IMG/VR virus record: IMGVR_UViG_3300030333_002402
Coordinates: 1 to 34,258 of that record
Length of the DNA stretch: 34,258 bases
Source: a virus
Direction: 5' to 3' (one strand)
Part shown: one piece after another, positions 1-8,500 of the stretch
Numbering within the stretch: position 1 is the stretch's first letter
How the letters are laid out: each line of letters starts with the position of its first letter
Notes under the pieces: model-generated
Told to the model about the DNA's origin: nothing
Database searches by the model: none
Seen by the model: only the letters and a program-made list of their open reading frames with translations
Translations under genes and position numbers: made by a program

Positions 1-38
1 ACAAAAGGTATTAATAATAAAAATAATATCTTTTTCAT
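1..38 (-). CDS. Start of an exported protein (partial, runs off the window)
   Basis: Only the first 12 codons are inside the window. They read M-K-K-I-L-F-L-L-L-I-P-F, a short positive N-terminus followed by an uninterrupted hydrophobic run, which is the n- and h-region of a Sec signal peptide or lipoprotein signal. Its ATG overlaps the stop of the preceding 32-codon gene (TAATG), so the two are probably translationally coupled. The mature part lies outside the window, so no function can be given. That the frame continues is an assumption, because only 38 nt are visible. Confidence 0.55.
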   Translation of the reverse strand, partial: MKKILFLLLIPF

Positions 39-136
39 TATTTACATTTACAGCATTTACCATCTACACAACACCATCCAAAACAAATTATACAATTTGT
101 AAGTTTACATATAAGTTTACATATTTTTTCTTTCAT
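38..136 (-). CDS. 32-aa cysteine-rich miniprotein (9 Cys)
   Basis: This very short gene starts with ATG at 136, four nt after the stop of the nuclease gene, and ends with TAA at 38-40 overlapping the next ATG. The 32-residue product has cysteines at positions 6, 10, 15, 18, 22, 23, 28, 29 and 31, and six lysines. The two ends differ: the N-terminal half is amphipathic with CxxxC and CxxC spacing, and the C-terminus carries CC-x4-CC-x-C. It has no cleavable signal peptide that I can recognise. The Cys pattern could bind metal (zinc or iron-sulfur) or form a disulfide-rich peptide. Tight packing between two genes on the same strand and the stop/start overlap support a real gene, but at 32 codons chance cannot be excluded. 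I recognise no family. Confidence 0.55.
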   Translation of the reverse strand: MKEKICKLICKLTNCIICFGWCCVDGKCCKCK

Positions 137-140
137 ATTT

Positions 141-509
141 TTATCTTTTTCCGCCATGATATTCTACAGCATGACCTTCTTTAATTAATAATTCATTTAC
201 ACTCTCTAAAGTTAATTTCTCTTGACCATCTACAATATCGATGTGTAACTCACCTAAGCATCTACCATATTTTCCTAATCCATGAGATTTTAGTTGTATT
301 GTATTAGCATCTTCCAATAATTGTTTAACTCTATCTTTAGCGGCTAAACCTCTAGCTTTTTCTTCTAAATCTCTTGTTCTTGATTCTGGAGTATTAATCC
401 CCATAAATCTAATTCTTTTTTTAATAGATACATCAAATCCTAAATCTATTTCAGCATCAATAGTGTCACCATCAATAACTCTATCTAATTTTATTTTATA
501 AGTATACAT
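141..509 (-). CDS. Staphylococcal-nuclease-like (thermonuclease) protein
   Basis: This 122-aa protein matches the SNase/TNase fold in order. The Ca-binding/active-site start is V-I-D-G-D-T near residues 11-16. A strand R-I-R-F-M-G-I-N-T-P-E-S follows near residues 32-43 and supplies the catalytic Arg and Glu. K-Y-G-R near residues 80-83 supplies the second Arg, and the C-terminal helix-strand is L-L-I-K-E-G-H-A. All the usual catalytic positions are present, with Asn in place of the common Asp in the xTPE loop. The family cleaves single- and double-stranded DNA or RNA with Ca2+. There is no signal peptide, so it should act in the cytoplasm, for example in host nucleic-acid degradation or as accessory recombination/repair activity; the role is inferred. 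Its ATG overlaps the stop of the upstream thioredoxin-like gene (TAATG). Length is near the minimal size of the domain. Confidence 0.9.
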   Translation of the reverse strand: MYTYKIKLDRVIDGDTIDAEIDLGFDVSIKKRIRFMGINTPESRTRDLEEKARGLAAKDRVKQLLEDANTIQLKSHGLGKYGRCLGELHIDIVDGQEKLTLESVNELLIKEGHAVEYHGGKR

Positions 510-871
510 TAAAAATCACTCATTAATTGATTATCTATTTCTTCTTGTACTTCTTCTTTAGTTGCTAACATTTTGAAACTAAGATCAGCTTGAAATCTAG
601 CAACCTCCTCATCATCTTTAAATATTATTATAGTTGGTACAACAGCTATTTTATATTTTTTTTGATCTTCTGTGTTTTTAGCTACATCTATATAACCTAT
701 AGTTTTACAGTCGTTTAAATCCATAACCCAAGGAACATCATTAGTATTATTCCAACCAGCGTTGAATTGTATTACTTTAATTTGTCCGAAGGTTGCGTTA
801 GACAATAACATAAGGAAAATAACAAGCATAGAGCTAATAAAGAGTTTCCCATTTATATTTAATTTTTTCAT
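509..871 (-). CDS. Exported thioredoxin-fold protein lacking the CxxC site
   Basis: The 120-aa product starts with a positive n-region (MKKLNINGK), a hydrophobic core near residues 11-22, and a likely signal-peptidase region ending around A-T-F-G-Q. The rest follows the thioredoxin pattern: strand I-K-V-I-Q-F-N-A-G-W-N-N where the active-site WCxxC normally sits, strand I-G-Y-I-D-V, helix D-Q-K-K-Y-K-I, the cis-proline strand V-V-P-T-I-I-I-F-K-D, and a C-terminal helix. Trp of the active-site loop is kept, but both redox cysteines are missing; the only Cys lies in N-D-C-K. It is therefore unlikely to be a disulfide oxidoreductase. Thioredoxin-fold proteins without CxxC often serve as binding or chaperone-like proteins. 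Location would be periplasmic or envelope. It sits four nt after the one-TM protein gene and overlaps the nuclease start. Confidence 0.75.
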   Translation of the reverse strand: MKKLNINGKLFISSMLVIFLMLLSNATFGQIKVIQFNAGWNNTNDVPWVMDLNDCKTIGYIDVAKNTEDQKKYKIAVVPTIIIFKDDEEVARFQADLSFKMLATKEEVQEEIDNQLMSDF

Positions 872-875
872 TTAA

Positions 876-1154
876 TTATTGATAAAGTTTGTCTTCTATT
901 TTTTCTATAGACTCTTTGATTTCTTCTACATCTTTTTTTGTGTCCATAATAGTTTGACGTATCATTTGATCTTTCATATCAAACTCCATTCTTGTAATCT
1001 CTGGATCTGGTGGAGCTGGTAATTCTTTAGCCTCAGCTATGTCTGCTTGAAGCATAAACCACATACTAATAATAGTTGCCATCGCAAACCCTATACCTAT
1101 TAACGTTTTAATACTTACATTAAAACCTGTATCTTCATTTAATTCTTTTGCCAT
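876..1154 (-). CDS. Small single-TM protein with C-terminal coiled coil
   Basis: The 92-aa protein has a short polar N-terminus, one predicted membrane segment at about residues 15-37 (from V-S-I-K-T to M-L-Q-A-D), a proline-rich hinge (L-P-A-P-P-D-P), and a charged C-terminal helix with heptad-like Ile/Met/Leu spacing (K-K-D-V-E-E-I-K-E-S-I-E-K-I). This layout fits a small inner-membrane protein that oligomerises through its soluble helix. Holin-like and inner-spanin-like roles are the obvious phage options, but I see no endolysin or outer spanin in the window to support a lysis cassette, so it is left unassigned. It starts one base after the stop of the 98-aa gene and ends four bases before the thioredoxin-like gene. 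Confidence 0.7.
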   Translation of the reverse strand: MAKELNEDTGFNVSIKTLIGIGFAMATIISMWFMLQADIAEAKELPAPPDPEITRMEFDMKDQMIRQTIMDTKKDVEEIKESIEKIEDKLYQ

Positions 1155-1155
1155 T

Positions 1156-1452
1156 TTATCTCATATCCCATTTACCACCAGATTCTCTATACATTCTATC
1201 TCTATCTGATTTTGTTAATTTATCGTAAGTATATCCTTTTTCTTCACTTCCACCGGTAGGCATTGGACCATATTTCTGGCCACGACCAGGTAAATTAGTA
1301 GTAACCATATGCTCTGAATATGGTTTTTCTATATTAGTTTTAACTTGCTTAGAGGTATCTAATCCCGGTCTTTTTGGTATTCTCTTTACTTTTTTATCTT
1401 GTTTTATTGGTGAGTTTCCAAAACCAGAAAACCCGTTCATTGTATATCCCAT
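1156..1452 (-). CDS. Small basic, probably disordered phage protein
   Basis: This 98-aa protein is rich in Lys, Arg, Gly and Pro, with no hydrophobic core, so it is probably largely disordered or needs a partner to fold. Recognisable segments are F-S-G-F-G-N-S-P near the N-terminus, a K/R/P-rich stretch (K-K-V-K-R-I-P-K-R-P), and a C-terminal acidic/basic helix (Y-D-K-L-T-K-S-D-R-D-R-M-Y-R). The start is uncertain: ATG at 1452 gives MGYTMNG, but the second ATG at 1440 (MNGFSGFG) is equally plausible and neither has a Shine-Dalgarno core. I know of no function. It lies 10 nt after the lipoprotein gene and 1 nt before the membrane protein gene. Confidence 0.7.
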   Translation of the reverse strand: MGYTMNGFSGFGNSPIKQDKKVKRIPKRPGLDTSKQVKTNIEKPYSEHMVTTNLPGRGQKYGPMPTGGSEEKGYTYDKLTKSDRDRMYRESGGKWDMR

Positions 1453-1462
1453 AATTGTTTTT

Positions 1463-2563
1463 TTAAAATATTACGTAATTTAATCCTAGTTTAAAATCGT
1501 ACCATTCACGATTCCAATATTTATTGTATTTTCCTTCTAAAAAATAACCTAAACTTTTATTTTGTTTTATACCGTAGATAAAACCAAAAGAATAATCATA
1601 CCACTGGTCATCTGTAATATAATTATGATAACTAAATTCACTACCGTCATTATAATGGTAAGGTAATAAATTACCCCAAGCATGTAACCATGTTTTCTTA
1701 GAGTATTTATAATAATCAAAACCCATAACCATAGAGTGTTGTATTATTTTAGATAATTCATTTCTTTTTCTTTCGGTATAATCAGATAACACTTTTGGTA
1801 TAACTACAGCTTCCCAAACCTCAGAACTAGTAGCAACTATATTACCCGCTGGGTCATAGTACTCGTTGCTATACACATCAACCGTGTAACCTTCTTGCAA
1901 AGCTAAATAGGTGTAATGAATGTTTCCGTTTGATAACAACCATTCATCAAGAGGATCGTAACCATAAGGCTCAGCCAATCTATGGGCAGCCCCTATATTA
2001 AAAGATAAATTTTTACCTTTTCTATATCTATATCTTTCCGACGCCTCAAAGTATTCTACATCCGCAAAACCATCTTGTAAATATTCTAGTTTTAAAGCAA
2101 AAAAGTTTACACACAAACCACTAGGACAACCATCATCAGAGCTAAATCTAATAAAATGATGTTGATCCATATAATCTACACCTTCTTGTCTTTTATAATC
2201 TACTTCAAAAAGATATTCAACTCCTTTAACTTTACCTACAGTAGCCGCATCACTATAGTTTGATTCGGTTCCATCATAAAATGTTTGTGCTTTGTTCTCA
2301 TATCCAAACCTTGCTATCTTACGTAAACCAATAGTAAAATTATAATCATAAGGAGTTGAAATAGTTTGTGTAGATAAACCATTACCCACAGAAAATACTT
2401 CAACATCAGACAATGATGTTCCACCGTTCACAGCGGCATAGAATGTAGAAAACTTTAAAAGTTTTTTAATATCTATATTTGGATTTGTTTGTGAACAACA
2501 TTTTTTTGGAGCTGTACAAGCTGTTAAAATAATTGTTAATAATATTATTAGTTTTTTCACCAT
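1463..2563 (-). CDS. Outer-membrane beta-barrel-like lipoprotein
   Basis: The 366-aa protein begins M-V-K-K, a hydrophobic stretch, and the lipobox L-T-A-C with Cys16 as the expected lipidated residue; two more cysteines follow closely (K-K-C-C). The remainder consists of alternating polar/aromatic beta strands. The last third is typical of outer-membrane barrels: W-Y-D-Y-S-F-G-F-I-Y-G, L-G-Y-F-L-E-G-K-Y-N-K-Y-W and the final Y-D-F-K-L-G-L-N-Y-V-I-F, ending in Phe as barrel-assembly signals usually do. A phage gene with this design suggests insertion into the host outer membrane, for example to alter adsorption or exclude superinfection. It could instead be a virion-associated beta protein, but a lipobox argues against that. 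The acidic Bacteroidota lipoprotein export signal is not seen after Cys16, so it may face the periplasm. It starts 30 nt after the giant protein gene ends. Confidence 0.75.
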   Translation of the reverse strand: MVKKLIILLTIILTACTAPKKCCSQTNPNIDIKKLLKFSTFYAAVNGGTSLSDVEVFSVGNGLSTQTISTPYDYNFTIGLRKIARFGYENKAQTFYDGTESNYSDAATVGKVKGVEYLFEVDYKRQEGVDYMDQHHFIRFSSDDGCPSGLCVNFFALKLEYLQDGFADVEYFEASERYRYRKGKNLSFNIGAAHRLAEPYGYDPLDEWLLSNGNIHYTYLALQEGYTVDVYSNEYYDPAGNIVATSSEVWEAVVIPKVLSDYTERKRNELSKIIQHSMVMGFDYYKYSKKTWLHAWGNLLPYHYNDGSEFSYHNYITDDQWYDYSFGFIYGIKQNKSLGYFLEGKYNKYWNREWYDFKLGLNYVIF

Positions 2564-2593
2564 TGTTATATAGTCACTTATTTTTGAAATTAT

Positions 2594-5500
2594 TTAGTCA
2601 TGATAGTAACACAGTCCGCTTTTGTTACTTGTTTGCATTTTACATCTTTTACCATCATTCTTTATTTTTTTACATTGAGATTTTTTACCATCAACTCTTT
2701 GTTCCACTTTTTCATGTATTGTGCATCTCATTCCGGCTTTAGGTACAACTATACTACATCTTTTACCTTTAGAGTTTATATTAGCACAAGTGTATTCTTT
2801 CTTTTTTTCACCTTTTTCCTCAGCTTCTTTTTCTTCTTTAATCTCTTCTTTTATAGTATTATCTATTTCTAATTGTTTAAGAGCTTCTTCTTCTTTTTTC
2901 TTTTCTTCTCTTTTTTCTTTAGCTTTTTGTTTCTTTTCTTCTTTAACAATTGTCTTAACTAATTCTATTTTATCACTTTTAACATTTAAATCCCAACGAT
3001 TCCAACCTAACATTAAAGCTATTCTTTGCCAAGTAGCATTATCTTCATTAAGAGATTCTCTAATATTTTTAGTTTTATTAATAATTCTATCCGTAGGAAC
3101 GTTTGTAAAAGCGGACACAACATTACCTATAGCATCCCAAATTGGATTATCAATATCAAACGTATCCATTTTATTAATAACATCTCTATTATAGTTCCAA
3201 GATCTTCCAGCACTTCTAAGTTTTCTAATTTTAGATCCTATAGGTGGAGATAGTTGAAGTCCCTCAACAACAACATTATCAAAATCTCGATTCCAACCTT
3301 TACCTTCTTCTTCACCAAATTTTATTATCATATTTTTAATAGTTGAAATCACAGCACCACCAACGCCTGTACCTCTTAATATACTATCAAGTATACCATT
3401 ATACAATCTTTGCATCTTCTTTTCTTCTGTTTTAGCTCTTTTTTCATCGTCTTCATCATCGTCAAATGCCAATGCAAATAGTGCTGATTGTAGACTAAAG
3501 AAGATTACATTTTGTACAGCTCCATAATATAATATTCTTGATATATTAGTTTTCCAATCACCTCTACCATTAACTAAATCTGATATTGCTTTTTTAGTTA
3601 ATCTCATATACTGCATAGGAGTGTTTTGGAATGCTAATATTAATCTACCAAGAGTAGATGCTTGTTGTTGTGATATTAAATCAGGCCTAGAAGACTGTTG
3701 TGTTTCTTCTGCAATCTCTTGGAAATCTTCAAAAGCTTTTGTTTCAGCTTCTTTTTGACTTAAACCTTCTTTTAAATATGTATTAACTCTATTTCTATAA
3801 AAAGTAGCACCACCAGATGATATAGCAAAACTATCCGCTATTTGTGTTGGTAAGAAACCTTTTTGTAATAAATAGTTTAACGCAGCCATAACTGGATTTT
3901 TTGATCTACCAACAGCTTCTGTTAATTCAGCAGTATTAACATCTGTCTTTAATCCTTTACGCCTCTGTTTCAACATATCTGAATTGAATAAGAATGTAAA
4001 GTCTTTCCAGAATTGTTTTTGATTAGCAAAAGCCATAGCAGCTTTAGCTATATTATTATCACCCCAATTTATAAAGTTAACAGTAGATAAAGTCTGTAAT
4101 ACAGCTGACCTAGCATTAAAGAACATGATAGCACCAACTGAATTGTTTATCCAATTTTGGAAAGCATTAACAAGTCTATTACTACCTGTAACTCTATTTG
4201 TACCTTTTTCCATACGGTACAACATATCTTCTAAAGCTTCTCTGAAATTAGCTCCATATATAGCTTCAATTTTATTTAAATTCTTTTCAGAAAATATTAT
4301 ATCTTTATTTTCTATCCATTCAGCTAAAAATTCTGCTCTATTAACTTTATTAGCTCCTTCTAAATCTGACATTATATTTCCAACTAACCATTCTCTACTT
4401 GGTTCAACATATCCTTCTGGTCTTTTAGATATTAGACTTAAAACACCAGCGTAATCTTTTAATCTTTGATCATTGTTAATCACCTCTAAAAGCATTGCTT
4501 TATCAGATTTAGACAAACCAGGTATTTCAAAACCAGCTTTATCCCATAAATAAACTCTTACAGCATCTGAATAACGGAAATCTTTTTGTCCTTCTATTTT
4601 TTTAGTTAACTTTTTACGAACATCAGGCATAGCTTTTCGCAAAGCATTATAATCATTCCACATTCTTTGTTTAGCCTCATTAAGCTCTCTATATCCTCTA
4701 GCAAAAGGATCTAATAAAGCTTTTTTAAACCAAGCCATTTGTAAATCACCTTTTTTACCTTTAGCTAGAAATCTATATAATAAACCTTTAAAATCTTCAG
4801 CAGACGGTGGAATAAAAAAGTCAAACCTACCCTTACCTTTACCTCTTAATTTTGCTTTAGCAGCAGAGAATTCTTTTTCAGATTGCATACCAGTTGTTTC
4901 TTCTAATATGCTATTAAACTCTCCATCCATTGTTTCACTAAATTTAATTTTAGCTTGTTGAGTAGGTGATTTAATATCAGATTGATTCAACATGTTTTTA
5001 ACTGCAGGTATGTTTCTTATTGATTCAGTTGTTTTTATTTTAACTTTACGAGTTTTTGGTTTTACCACTTCAAAATCAAGCTGTGTTCCACTACCATATT
5101 CGTATATATCAGTTTTCCAACCTAGTTTCTTACCTAACTTATCCATTAAAATAGTATATACTCTAGCTCTACTTTTATCTTTAGTCAAAGCGCTAAAACC
5201 AACTGTTTCTATATTAGGTTTTTGTTTTATTACATCTAACAATCCATTATAAACAATACCTAAAACTTTAAATTGACTACCAGTACCAGTCATTTCTTGA
5301 GTTAGACCATATTCTGTAACCAAATCAAATTCTAATTCGTAATTAGTATTATTTAAATCTGTAGGGTATAATGTTATTTTATAGTTCTTACCATCTACAT
5401 TAAAATTAGTAGTCATGTAACCAATACTATCTTCTTTCCAGTTTAAATTCTGTTTAGTTGATAAGCTACTTTCACTAAATTTAACTTTAGCCTGCTGAAC

Positions 5501-8500
5501 TTTTGATTTAACATCAAATTGATCAAGCATGTTTTGTACAGCTTGGACATTCTGTAAAGCATCGTCGGCAAAATAGAAATCATTATAACCTTCACCAACC
5601 TTATCAGCTATCCACAGTGCTTTAGCTTCTGATGTAGAGTTTCCTAATCCTGTTATATTTTTCAAAGGTATATTTAAACCGTTAGCTTTTAAGAAATCAA
5701 ATATAGGTTTTTGTGCCGCTGGTGGTCTAGCGGTCAATACAAACATATTTTTAGGACCAAATTTCTTTTGTAATTTTAAAGCTTTATTAAATAGAGGTGC
5801 TAGTTTACCCTTAACAACTTTATTAAATTCTGAAAAATCAAACTTATAACCTTTACCTAATAAATTTTGATATGTAGCAGCGTATTGTTCAGCATTTAAA
5901 GTTCCTGTTGTTCCGTCTGGAGCTGTAAATCTAACTAATGATTCAGTTGTAGCTAAAGTATCATCAAAATCTAAAACAGTAATACCTTTTGGTGTTTCTG
6001 AAAACTTAATTGTTCTTGCATTTTTAATAGCATTACTTATAACTTTAGCATCATCTAGTTTTTCTTTAGAAACAGTTTCTACTGTTGTTTCAGAAAACCT
6101 AACTATTTCAGCTATTGATTCAGAAATTAAATTTTCCCCATTTAAATTTATATTTTTATTCGTTGCTCCATAAAAAGAATTTATATTTAAATCTTTAATG
6201 TTGTTTAAAACAAACATCCTAGCTAAATCTTGATCGCTAGTAGTAGTTAGTTCTTGATCTTGTTCCCAAGAGTTTATTTCAGCTCCAAATATTTGAGTAT
6301 AAGATCTTATAATATTTTTAAATTTATTTCTAAAAGTTTCTCTTGCGTCTAAATCATTAGGATCTTTTTGTAGCTTTTCAACTGTGTTTAATAGTTCTAT
6401 AGTAGATTCTCTAAGCATGTTAGAACTAGGTTTAGCATGTTCTCCTTTCATTCTTAAGTGATCTACTATGTAACTATTTAAAACTTTTTCCAAATATTGA
6501 TCAAATAGTTCGCCGTTTTTAATAGCTCTCCATTTTTTTAAACCTCCTTCTTTAGAATTTAATATTGTTAATATTTTTCCAATTCTTTCATTTGCTGATC
6601 TAACAGCCGCTTTGTAATCTGGATGATTGTCATTTATTTTAACATCACTAAGTTTGTGTTTTTTAGCATCAGCCTCAGAGGCAACTCCAACTTTATCTCC
6701 TTTTTTATATTCAAAACCATCAATTTTTTTATCTTTAGTGGCTATACCTACGTAAGGAGCTTGAGTTTTTGAATACCACTGCACACCGGTCACTGTTGTT
6801 AATCCTCTTTGAGCTTTAGTATTACTCGATGCTGACTCTTGAACCCTGATTAGTCCAGCTTTAGTTTCAATAGAAATATCTGGATTAGCTAATATTTCTA
6901 ATATTTTTTCATGAATATATTGATTTGCTAAAGGATTATTAATATTCGCTGCTTCAACCTCTTTTATTAGTTCAGCTTTATATTTTTTTATTTTTTCATT
7001 TACATTTAGTTGAGAAAACTGTATATCTCTTATTTTTTTAGCTAAACCATAACCTGAATTAATTATTCTAATAGCATTTACATCAAAAGGTAAATTCTCT
7101 TGATCTTTTTCTTTTATTCTTTTTTCAAACTTATCATTTATTTCTTTATAACGATCTTTTGGTATTACACTATACGTTCTTAGTAAATTACTAGCATCGT
7201 AATCTCCTTCTTTATCTATCTTTTCAGCGCCTTTTAAACCAAAATATGTTTTACCAAGAGCTTTTATAAATGAAGGTGGTAAATAGTCCATTAATTCTAA
7301 TATACCATCAGCATATTGTTGTTGACCAACTTCATCACCCGTTTTGTCTTTTGAATATAAATTAACTATAGGATTTTTTTTGTTAAAATATTTTAATAAT
7401 GGCATTTTAAATTTAGTGGGGTTTTCTGCAAATTTTTCATGGAAACCATCAGCTTCTAATTCCATTATAGTTGCTGGATCAACACTATTACTATATACCT
7501 CTTGTTCAAATTCATTTGTACCCCAACCATGATTATTTGCCGCGGCAACTATAATAGGTATATCCCTTTTAAATTTTTTATGACTAACCATAGACGCTGC
7601 CTCGTTCACGTTATCACTAGCTGTTTCACTAAATCTTGCACTAGGATTTCTTTTAATAGCTTCAGTTAATTTAGCACTTTCTTTAGTTACTCCTTCTGGT
7701 AATACACCTGGATGAAAAACAGCATCTAAACCTAATTCATTAACAAGAGCGTTTACCAATGATTTATATTGAGTCTCTCTACCTTTTATAAATATATCTT
7801 GAAACTGTTGAGGCGTCATCTCTTTTAACGCCCAAGTCTCATTACCACCTTTTTCATTCATAACAAACGAACCCTCTAAAGATGCTTGTGTTTCTGCTGA
7901 TTCTTGAACGCCTAATCTACCTAAACTTTCGACTAAAGCATTTTCACCTTTAAATCTATTAGCATATTTTACACCAACTAAAGTTTGTATTTCATTTTGT
8001 TTAGTTTCTAATAACTTTTTAAATTTATCAGATTTTTGTGTACCTATAAGTTTTTTAACTTTCTTAGCAAACTCTGTTTTTAAGAATGCTTTTTCTAAAG
8101 CTTGTCTAAACTTTTTCTCTGTTTTCTTGTTTGTTAAAACTTCATCAAAGTTTATAGGGCCTAATATATTTCTAACCTCTTCTAACACTTCGTTATATAA
8201 AGCACTATTATCTTTTATACCTAATATTCTTCTTGTTTTACCAGTTTCAACTTCTTGGCCAGCTTTATCATTTTCAATTTCTTTTAATTGAGCTAATAAA
8301 TCATCTGCTCTACGTTGAGTAATTTGACCAGCATCAAGCATACTTTGAACTTTTTCTCTAGCTGCCTCAAAGTTAATACCAACGTCTTCACCTGCTTCAT
8401 AAGCATTGTCAAGAGCGTCACTTCTTTTCATTATACCTTTACCACCGTATTCTTGTACAGATTCTATACCAAGTCTTCTAGCTAAGCTTTGTGCTCTTTT

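Noticed and set aside
876-1154. Firm holin call for the one-TM protein
   Set aside because: No endolysin or outer spanin is visible nearby and the layout is not specific to holins.
2533-3253. Several plus-strand ORFs antisense to the end of the giant gene, rich in Phe, Ser and Leu
   Set aside because: They mirror Lys/Glu-rich codons (AAA/GAA read backwards as TTT/TTC) of the minus-strand gene and show no protein-like pattern of their own.
5955-5975. D-F-D-D in the giant protein considered as an RNA polymerase catalytic loop (crAss-like phages package a giant RNA polymerase)
   Set aside because: The RNA polymerase signature DxDGD is absent, and the following motifs (LTARP, FADD) fit a HAD phosphatase instead.
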